A stretch of 9,067 bases of DNA from an uncultured Nocardioides sp. (GTDB taxonomy: Bacteria > Actinomycetota > Actinomycetes > Propionibacteriales > Nocardioidaceae): NCBI RefSeq assembly GCF_946885725.1, contig NZ_CAMPGZ010000171.1, forward strand, positions 1 through 9,067. The letters are read 5' to 3'. Under the pieces are notes generated by a model. It did no database searches. It was given only the letters and a program-made list of their open reading frames with translations, and had not been told where the DNA came from. Positions within the stretch are counted from its first letter, which is position 1. Every line of letters begins with the position of its first letter. The position numbers and the translations under genes are program-made. Below, piece after piece: positions 4,219 through 9,067 of the stretch.

Positions 4219-6819
4219 TCAGGGCGTCGGCGTCACCGACGTGGTGCCGCTCGTCGTGCCGGACGCATTGCCGGACCCGCCGGGGGACGGGGACGACTCG
4301 GTGGTCGGCGACTCCGGCGGGGTGCTGCCCGCGGTCGGCGACGGCGCGGTCGTCGTGCCGTTGCCGGTCGGCGTGGGTGTCGGGCTCTGCGTGGGCGCCG
4401 TGCTCTGCGTCGGGCTCGAGGTGGTGCGGGTCGGACTCGTGCCGCCGGTCGGCGTCGGCGTGCCTGTGCCCGGTTGGGTGGTGCCGGGTGTCGGGGTTGC
4501 GGTGCCCGTCGGCGTACTCGTGGGGCTGCCGGCGCCGTCGATCGGACTCGCGCCGTCGCTCGGCTCCGCCGTCGGCGTCGGGGCCGGCGGTGCGTTCATG
4601 AGGATGGTCGTGATCTGGGTCTTGAAGTCGTCGAGCCGCTGCGTGATCTCGGTGAGGGAGTACGACGTGATGGAGCCCGCGAACTGGAGCAGCTGGTTCC
4701 ACACCTCGCCGAGCGCGCGCAGGTCCTCCTCCCCCGGCTCGTCCTGCACGGAGAGCACCAGCTGGCTGGCGATCGCGGCGGTGATGCACTCGTAGCAGTC
4801 GTAGTTGGCGGCCACGGCGAGGTTCTGCGGCACGATCACCTGGGCGTCGTCCATGATCAGCACGACCTGGAACGCCACCGCGACCGAGACGCAGTCGGAG
4901 CAGGACGCGTAGGCGTGGGCCTCGTTGACGTTCAGCACCTCGTCGCCCTCCGCCCAGACGAGCGCGAAGGCGACGTCGTACACCACGGACCCGTCCTCGG
5001 TGTTGACCGCGAGCGCCTGGTTGTCGCCCTCCTCCTCGGGCAACGGCTTGTCGAAGGGGAACACCCAGGTGCCATCGGGCCGCTCGGTGCCGGTGGTCCG
5101 GCCGGTGGTCGGGCCAGTGGTCGGCGTCGCGCTCGGGGCCGGGGTGGCCGACGGAGTGGCGTTCGGGCCGGGCGTGGCCTGCGTGCTCGCGGACAGGTCG
5201 GGGGTCTCGTCGGTGTTCACGGGGCCGTCCGCCGGGACCAGCACGACGGCGAGATCCGGGTCGTCCTCGGTCGGCAGCGGCGCCTCCTTGTCGAACACCG
5301 CGGAGAGCGGCTCGTCGCCGGACAGCCGCTGGGTGGCGGCGGCGCCGGCCGTCGTACCGCTCGCACCCGCGGGTACGGCGGCGACCGGACGGGCCAGCCC
5401 GGGAGCCCCGTCGAGGAGCTCAGGTACGAACCCGGCGAGCAGCCCCCGCTCGCCGGGCTGGATCGGGCGGTAGTTCTCCGGCGCCGGCCACCACGCCCAG
5501 GCCAGCGCCGTCACGGTGACCGCGCTGACAACAGCGGCCACGAGTCGCTTGGGGGCGGAGCCGCGGCTCCACTTCGCCAACCCGCCGAAGTAGCGGGCGC
5601 CGACGCGGCCGAGCACGAGCGCGCCCGCGACGACCGGCAGCACCACGCCGAGGATCTGCACGGTGTGGCCGGCCAGGTCGATGCCCGCGCCGTCCTCCCA
5701 CGCCTGGCCTAGCACGCCGAGGTCCTCGCGCACGACCTCGATCGCGCTGCCCACCAGCCGCGGCACCGCGGCCACGAGGCCGAGCAGCATCAGCGCCATC
5801 ATCGGGATGGTCACGAGCACCCAGAGCGTGATGAGCGTGCGCGCCCGCGGGGTGAGCACCCGGTTGTGCGGGTCGTTCCACCGGTGCGGCAGCAGGCCGA
5901 GCAGGGTCGGCTTGATCCGGTGGTAGAGGTCGGGCACGCCGGCGATGTCGGCCAGCACGTGGTAGCCGTCGAACCGCAGCAGCGGCAGCAGCTGCTGCAC
6001 CATCTGCAGCACCTGGGTGGCGACGAGAAGCAGCAGCGCCTCCCACCCGGTCGCCCACCACCAGACGAAGGTGAGGCAGACGACGATCGCGTTGAAGTAC
6101 AGCCCGCCGAGGTCGGTGCGGATCCGGCCGGCGCGGCCGAGCCGGTAGCTGTCGGTGACGTCGGTGTAGAACGCCGGCCAGACCAGGTAGAGCCCCACGC
6201 CCATCACGCCGGGCTGCGCGCCGCTGTAGCGGGCCGCGGCGGCGTGCCCGAACTCGTGGAACCCGCCCGAGAGCACCGAGACCACGAAGACGAGCAACAG
6301 CAGGTGCGGCCGCTCGAACGCGTCGTACGCCGATGCCCCGAGGCCGCGGTCGAAGAACACCCAGCCGACCACCGCCACGAAGCCGATGACCACGAGGGCC
6401 GTCACGACCGGGCGGAACAGCACCCGGAACGGGTCGGTCAGCCGTCGGGTCGCGCTCGGGCTGGTGACCGCCGCCCGCGCTTTCAGGGCGAGCAGCGGGT
6501 TGGAGCGCTTCAGCTCCGGGTCGGAGCCGTCGGCCGCCTTGAGCAGGCCGAGCGGGCGCAGGTGCGAGTCGACGACGGACCGGACGTGCTGCTCGGTCAC
6601 CTGCCGGCGCATGGCCTGGCTGACGACCTCGGCGATCCGGGCACAGCTGCGCTCGCCGTCCACCGCGCTCAGCACGTGGTAGAGCAGCGGGGTCAGCTGC
6701 AGCACCTGCCCGTCGCCACGCCGGACCAGCGAGGGTGGGGTCCGGTAGCCGGACCCCACCATCTCCCCGATCAGCTGGACGCCGTCGACGCGGGCGGGAG
6801 CGTCGACCAGCGTGCTCAC
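4219..6819 (-). CDS. M50 site-2-protease-like membrane protein with PqqD/RRE-like N-terminus and CxxC external domain
   Basis: This 866-residue multidomain membrane protein is of the 'putative peptide zinc metalloprotease' type. Residues about 30-95 look like a PqqD/RRE-type winged helix ('VLQLTPLLYHVLSAVDGERS' onward), a fold used to bind leader peptides in RiPP pathways. The M50 core follows: membrane helices near 135-156 and 172-187, the zinc motif HEFGH (188-192), 'GLYLVWPAFYTDVTDSYRL', and 'FDGYHVLADIAGVPDL' with the third ligand candidate Asp284. More helices lie near 240-282, 327-352, 386-408 and 424-444. Residues 445-866 should be outside the membrane: a Thr/Pro linker (541-580), a domain (583-690) with two CxxC pairs (Cys640/643 and Cys675/678), a short helix pair (695-740), then a Thr/Pro/Ser-rich tail (743-866). 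The GTG start at 6819 overlaps the stop of the upstream gene by 4 bases, so the two are translationally coupled. The substrate is unknown. Confidence 0.85.
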   Translation of the reverse strand: MSTLVDAPARVDGVQLIGEMVGSGYRTPPSLVRRGDGQVLQLTPLLYHVLSAVDGERSCARIAEVVSQAMRRQVTEQHVRSVVDSHLRPLGLLKAADGSDPELKRSNPLLALKARAAVTSPSATRRLTDPFRVLFRPVVTALVVIGFVAVVGWVFFDRGLGASAYDAFERPHLLLLVFVVSVLSGGFHEFGHAAAARYSGAQPGVMGVGLYLVWPAFYTDVTDSYRLGRAGRIRTDLGGLYFNAIVVCLTFVWWWATGWEALLLLVATQVLQMVQQLLPLLRFDGYHVLADIAGVPDLYHRIKPTLLGLLPHRWNDPHNRVLTPRARTLITLWVLVTIPMMALMLLGLVAAVPRLVGSAIEVVREDLGVLGQAWEDGAGIDLAGHTVQILGVVLPVVAGALVLGRVGARYFGGLAKWSRGSAPKRLVAAVVSAVTVTALAWAWWPAPENYRPIQPGERGLLAGFVPELLDGAPGLARPVAAVPAGASGTTAGAAATQRLSGDEPLSAVFDKEAPLPTEDDPDLAVVLVPADGPVNTDETPDLSASTQATPGPNATPSATPAPSATPTTGPTTGRTTGTERPDGTWVFPFDKPLPEEEGDNQALAVNTEDGSVVYDVAFALVWAEGDEVLNVNEAHAYASCSDCVSVAVAFQVVLIMDDAQVIVPQNLAVAANYDCYECITAAIASQLVLSVQDEPGEEDLRALGEVWNQLLQFAGSITSYSLTEITQRLDDFKTQITTILMNAPPAPTPTAEPSDGASPIDGAGSPTSTPTGTATPTPGTTQPGTGTPTPTGGTSPTRTTSSPTQSTAPTQSPTPTPTGNGTTTAPSPTAGSTPPESPTTESSPSPGGSGNASGTTSGTTSVTPTP

Positions 6820-8162
6820 TGCTGGGTGGTGTCCGTCCCAGCAGCGGGCTCAGCAGCGGGCTGCTCGGCCGGCGGCGGCTCAGAGGCAGATGCGGCCTCG
6901 TCGGCCGGGGCCGGCTCGGTCGCCGGCTCCGTGACGCCGCCCGCCTCACCGGTGGGCGTGCCCGTGTCGGCGGCCGGCATCGTCGTGCCCTGCGGCGTGG
7001 CCGTGAAGTCGGTGCCGTCTGCGGAGGCGGTGTCGGTGTCGACCGGCTCGACCGAGGCCTGGTCGATCGCCGAGGTCTGCTCCGAGGTGGCCTCGGCGGA
7101 ACCGGTGATCGTCTGCGTGATGATCGCGTCCTGCTGGGAGATCGCGGTCGCCTCCGAGCCCTCGGACAGGATGTTCGCGGACACGGCGGCGTCGATCGGC
7201 GCCGCGACGTTGGCGTTGGCGGCCACGGCACCGTTGATCGGCGCGGCCAGGTCGGCGTCGAGGTCGACGTTGACGTCGACGTTGAGCAGGTCGCCCTTGA
7301 GCAGGTCGCCGGTGTCGAGCCCGTCGATGGTGTCGGTGACGTCGTCGACGATCGGGCCCACCTGGCCGAGGACGTTGCCGGCGGCGTCGAGCACCTGGCC
7401 GGTGAGCGGGTTCAGCGCGCCGACGACGTTGCCGGCGGAGTCCACGACATTGCCGGTCGCACCGTCGAGCACGCCGATCACGTTGCCGGCGGAGTCGACG
7501 ACGGTGGTGCCGCCGACGAGGTCGGTGACCGTGCCGACGAGGTTGCCGGCCGAGTCGACCACGACTCCGGTGGCCTCGTTGAGCGTGCCGACGACACTGC
7601 CGTCGGGCGCGAGGACGTTGCCGGAGTCGGCGTCGAGCACACCCAGGACGTTGCCGGCCGAGTCCACCACGACGCTGCCGTCGACGGGGCCGCTCGCCGC
7701 GGCGGCGTCCGCCGCGTCGCCGGCGTCACCCGCGTCCGGCGTACCCCCGGACTCGGTGGTGGTGGCGCTGAGCAGTCCGGGGTCGCCGGCGTCGGCGCTG
7801 CCACCGTCGGCCGGCGTGGTGCCGCCGCCGACCGTGGTGTCGCTCTGGTCGATGGTGCTGTCCTGGACGCCGGTCGCCGTGGCGTCGGCCTCGATCGCCT
7901 GGGTGATCTGGACGCCCTGGTCGGAGAGGGCCTGCGACGTCGAGTTGTCGCTGAGGATGTTGGCGCTCACGGCGGCGTCGATGGGCGCCACCACGTTGGC
8001 GTTGAGGGCGACCGCGAGGTCGATCGGTGCGGCACCGTCGATGGCCAGGTCCACGTCGGCTGCCAGGTCCAGGATCGAGACGACTTCCTTGTCCGGCAGG
8101 GCCGTCGCGCCTTCGCCCTCCAGCTCTTCGGGGGTCAGAGGTTCGAACTCGTCAGTGCTCAT
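6816..8162 (-). CDS. Acidic repeat protein, putative substrate/precursor of the M50 protein
   Basis: I know no named family for this 448-residue protein. It is very acidic, rich in Ala, Asp, Gly, Thr and Val, and has no Cys, signal peptide or membrane helix. Layout: an acidic N-terminus (1-33) ending 'TALPDKEVVSILDL', which could act as a recognition leader; module A (35-106) and module B (295-368), clearly homologous, both with 'APIDAAVSANIL' and ending in '(S/D)..IDQ'; an Asp/Gly/Ala linker (107-160); 18-residue repeats of the type D-S-A-G-N-V-x-G (163-270); and a Pro/Ala/Glu/Thr-rich tail (369-448). ATG 8162 is chosen for its good ribosome binding site (GAGGGAG); an in-frame ATG at 8210 would add 16 unconvincing residues. 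Its TGA overlaps the GTG of the M50 gene. Coupling to a protein with a leader-binding-like domain suggests a substrate, but it could also be a structural or surface protein. Confidence 0.85.
   Translation of the reverse strand: MSTDEFEPLTPEELEGEGATALPDKEVVSILDLAADVDLAIDGAAPIDLAVALNANVVAPIDAAVSANILSDNSTSQALSDQGVQITQAIEADATATGVQDSTIDQSDTTVGGGTTPADGGSADAGDPGLLSATTTESGGTPDAGDAGDAADAAAASGPVDGSVVVDSAGNVLGVLDADSGNVLAPDGSVVGTLNEATGVVVDSAGNLVGTVTDLVGGTTVVDSAGNVIGVLDGATGNVVDSAGNVVGALNPLTGQVLDAAGNVLGQVGPIVDDVTDTIDGLDTGDLLKGDLLNVDVNVDLDADLAAPINGAVAANANVAAPIDAAVSANILSEGSEATAISQQDAIITQTITGSAEATSEQTSAIDQASVEPVDTDTASADGTDFTATPQGTTMPAADTGTPTGEAGGVTEPATEPAPADEAASASEPPPAEQPAAEPAAGTDTTQQ
7059..7280 (-). repeat. 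Module B of the acidic repeat protein (second copy)
   Basis: This stretch encodes residues about 295-368. It starts with alternating Asp/Val ('VDVNVDLDADLAAPI'), then 'ANANVAAPIDAAVSANILS', a Ser/Ala/Gln stretch with 'QQDAIITQ', and closes with 'SAIDQ'. It matches the module at 7845-8060 in order and spacing and is also similar at the DNA level around the APIDAAVSANIL codons. Confidence 0.75.
7353..7676 (-). repeat. Tandem 18-residue (54-bp) repeats in the acidic protein
   Basis: The plus-strand core GTTGCCGGC(C/G)GAGTC recurs at 7428, 7482, 7542 and 7650, with a near copy at 7374. Intervals are 54, 54, 60 and 108 bases, i.e. units of 18 codons with one 20-codon unit and one degenerate unit. 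The protein consensus is D-S-A-G-N-V-(V/I/L)-G-x-L-x-x-x-T-G-x-V-V. Regular hydrophobic spacing with Gly/Asn turns suggests a beta-solenoid or beta-hairpin array; it resembles DUF3659-type 'DxxGxVxG' repeats in pattern. Confidence 0.8.
7845..8060 (-). repeat. Module A of the acidic repeat protein (first copy)
   Basis: This stretch encodes residues about 35-106: 'ADVDLAIDGAAPIDLAV', 'NANVVAPIDAAVSANILS', then 'SDQGVQITQ' and 'STIDQ'. It is homologous to module B near the other end of the protein; within each module API(D/N) also appears twice, hinting at an older, smaller unit. Confidence 0.75.
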
Positions 8163-8216
8163 GTCTCTCCCTCGCCAGGGCGCGCAGGCCGGCTGCGCTG
8201 CACGCCGCATCGGATT

Positions 8217-8263
8217 CCTCAGGAGGGGGCGGTGCCCCGGACGGGTGCGTCCTATGCCTGAGG
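8217..8263. repeat. Inverted repeat in the leader region of the acidic protein/M50 operon
   Basis: CCTCAGG (8217-8223) and CCTGAGG (8257-8263) are perfect inverted copies. The 33-base interval contains a second perfect hairpin, GGGGC-GGT-GCCCC (8226-8238). The structure lies 55-101 bases upstream of ATG 8162, in the 161-base gap after bfr. It may be an operator, a structured mRNA leader, or a terminator-like element for bfr; there is no U-tract, and no clear promoter was seen in this gap. Confidence 0.35.
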
Positions 8264-8323
8264 AGTACGTCGCCAGCGCGCGGGCCGCCGACGTCGAGGG
8301 AGGATCGGCTCGTCGCGGACCGG

Positions 8324-8812
8324 CTAGTCCGAAGGCCCGCCCTGCTCGATCTGCTGGGCGAGGTACTGGGCGAGGCCGACACGCTCGATGGCGTCGAGCT
8401 GGCTCTCGAACCAGTCGGCGTGCGTCTCCTCGTCGCGCACCATCTCCTCGAAGACGGAGGCGGTGCCGTGGTCGCCGAGGTCGTGGCACTCCTGGGCACT
8501 GGCGTTGAACTGGCGCACGGCCTCACGCTCGCTGTCGAGCGCCAGGCGCAGCATCTCGTCGGCGGTCTCACCGACGGTGATGGCGTTGAGGCGCTGCACG
8601 TTGGGGTGGCCGTCGAACAGCAGGATGCGCTTGATCAGCTCGTCGGCGTCGCGCATCTCGTCGATCGACAGGTCGTAGTAGACCTTCCCCAGCCGGCCGA
8701 AGCCCCAGCTGTCGAGCATCCGCGCGTGCAGGAAGTAGGTGTTGGTGACGGTCAGCTCGAAGGTGAGCGCGTCGTTCAGGAGCTCGACGACACGGGGGCT
8801 AACTGGCTGCAA
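8324..8812 (-). CDS. bfr: Bacterioferritin (iron storage)
   Basis: Bacterioferritins form 24-subunit cytosolic shells that oxidise Fe(II) and store the mineral, usually with haem between subunit pairs. This protein has the family length (162 residues) and the full four-helix pattern: 'VVELLNDALTFELTVTNTYF', 'HARMLDSWGF', 'SIDEMRDADELIKRILLFDG', 'VFEEMVRDEETHADW'. Ferroxidase ligands expected from E. coli Bfr are present as Glu19, Glu52, Glu95, Glu128 and His131, and the haem-ligand Met is Met53; however, the His expected three residues after Glu52 is Asp55. The start is TTG 8812: it gives the usual 'MQ..PRVVELLN' N-terminus and has GGAGG six bases upstream, whereas no ATG or GTG exists at the right place in this frame. 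It overlaps the end of bfd by 14 bases, so the two genes are one operon. Confidence 0.93.
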   Translation of the reverse strand: MQPVSPRVVELLNDALTFELTVTNTYFLHARMLDSWGFGRLGKVYYDLSIDEMRDADELIKRILLFDGHPNVQRLNAITVGETADEMLRLALDSEREAVRQFNASAQECHDLGDHGTASVFEEMVRDEETHADWFESQLDAIERVGLAQYLAQQIEQGGPSD

Positions 8813-9005
8813 CCTCGACCTCCGGCGGCATCGCTGGCAACGGGTTGCCATGCTCGCACAGGAGGCGCTTGAGGGAGAAGACACAGGCACCGCAGTTGCG
8901 CCCGGCCCCGGTGCTCCGGCAGACCGCCCCCAGCGTGCGGGCGCCCACGTCGATCGCCGCGGTGACGTCACGGTCGCTGACGACCTGACAGTGGCAGACG
9001 ATCAC
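8799..9005 (-). CDS. bfd: Bacterioferritin-associated ferredoxin
   Basis: This 68-residue [2Fe-2S] protein has the four cluster ligands at the positions seen in E. coli Bfd: Cys4 and Cys6 ('VCHCQ') and Cys38 and Cys41 ('NCGAC'). The remainder fits the small helical Bfd fold ('SDRDVTAAIDVGARTLGAVC'); two additional Cys (29 and 50) are not expected ligands. Bfd docks on bacterioferritin and passes electrons to its haem so that stored Fe(III) is released as Fe(II). The start is GTG 9005, preceded by GAGGA at good spacing, and it places the first Cys at residue 4 as in the family. It is the first gene of the bfd-bfr operon, overlapping bfr by 14 bases, with an iron-box-like site about 50 bases upstream. 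Confidence 0.92.
   Translation of the reverse strand: MIVCHCQVVSDRDVTAAIDVGARTLGAVCRSTGAGRNCGACVFSLKRLLCEHGNPLPAMPPEVEVAAS
8819..8823 (-). promoter_or_regulatory. Shine-Dalgarno that decides the TTG start of bfr
   Basis: GGAGG on the minus strand lies six bases before TTG 8812, inside the end of the bfd coding sequence. It is the main reason to place the bacterioferritin start there. Confidence 0.7.
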
Positions 9006-9055
9006 GGGTTCCTCGCGGGGTGTGGCTGGGCAGAGGCGGCGCCTCGGGGGTCGCC

Positions 9056-9067
9056 AAAGGTTAGGCT
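9056..9067. promoter_or_regulatory. DtxR/IdeR iron box, cut by the window edge
   Basis: AAAGGTTAGGCT ends the window. It matches 10 of the first 12 bases of the palindromic actinobacterial iron box (TTAGGTTAGGCTAACCTAA), including the centre; the last 7 bases lie outside. It is 50 bases upstream of the bfd start. IdeR/DtxR with Fe(II) binds such sites and, in mycobacteria, activates bacterioferritin genes while repressing uptake genes, so iron-dependent induction of bfd-bfr is likely. Confidence 0.65.

Noticed and set aside
5420..7231. 603-codon minus-strand frame overlapping the M50 gene
   Set aside because: The translation is nearly all Arg, Pro, Ala and Ser, typical of the +1 shadow of a GC-rich gene; the M50 frame has motifs, membrane helices and a coupled start.
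7353..7676. Repeat array considered as a CRISPR or other non-coding array
   Set aside because: Units are multiples of three bases, stay in frame in a coding gene and vary at synonymous sites; the intervals are repeat protein sequence, not unique spacers.
6816..8162. Acidic protein considered as a secreted adhesin
   Set aside because: No signal peptide, membrane helix or sortase motif is visible at either possible start, so classical export cannot be claimed.
5866..8508. Very long open frame on the plus strand (about 880 codons) opposite the M50 and acidic protein genes
   Set aside because: It is antisense to two well-supported coupled genes, its translation is low-complexity with no domain, and such open frames are expected in very GC-rich DNA.

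Overview
The window is very GC-rich, with strong third-position G/C bias, actinobacterial-type families and several probable leaderless starts (a TANNNT box six or seven bases before the start codon). It most likely comes from a high-GC actinomycete. The CTCGACCACCC-type repeats at the end of the hydrolase gene recall repeats I associate with Nocardioides-like genomes, but this placement is an inference. Nearly all genes are on the minus strand.

Left part (1-1641): the 5' end of a secreted protein with an Ig/Fn3-like domain that runs off the left edge, a 100-residue protein of unknown function, and a six-helix membrane protein with its own probable leaderless promoter.

Middle (1692-4211): a two-gene minus-strand operon (a small bacterial PH-like protein, then an alpha/beta hydrolase, overlapping by 4 bases) faces a plus-strand ArsR-type repressor gene. 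The 56-base gap between them holds two opposed promoters and a perfect 6-4-6 palindrome, which looks like a self-contained regulatory switch. Next comes an eroding pair: a MarR gene that has lost its 3' end against the ArsR gene, and a divergent DUF1304-like gene that seems to have lost its middle.

Right-centre (4219-8162): the most unusual part. Two genes overlapping by 4 bases encode (i) a 448-residue acidic, Ala/Asp/Gly-rich protein without a signal peptide, with a short acidic N-terminus, two copies of an 'APID/NANV' module and 18-residue 'DSAGNVxG' repeats between them, and (ii) an 866-residue membrane protein that joins a PqqD/RRE-like N-terminal domain, an M50 site-2-protease core (HEFGH, FDGYH), an external domain with two CxxC pairs and a mucin-like Thr/Pro/Ser tail. 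The arrangement suggests a substrate or precursor with a dedicated membrane-embedded recognition, processing or display protein.

Right end (8324-9067): bacterioferritin-associated ferredoxin (bfd) followed by an overlapping bacterioferritin gene (bfr) that starts at TTG. Most of a DtxR/IdeR iron box lies at the extreme right edge, upstream of bfd, so this iron storage and release operon is probably iron-regulated. I saw no tRNA, rRNA, CRISPR array, transposase or clear intrinsic terminator.
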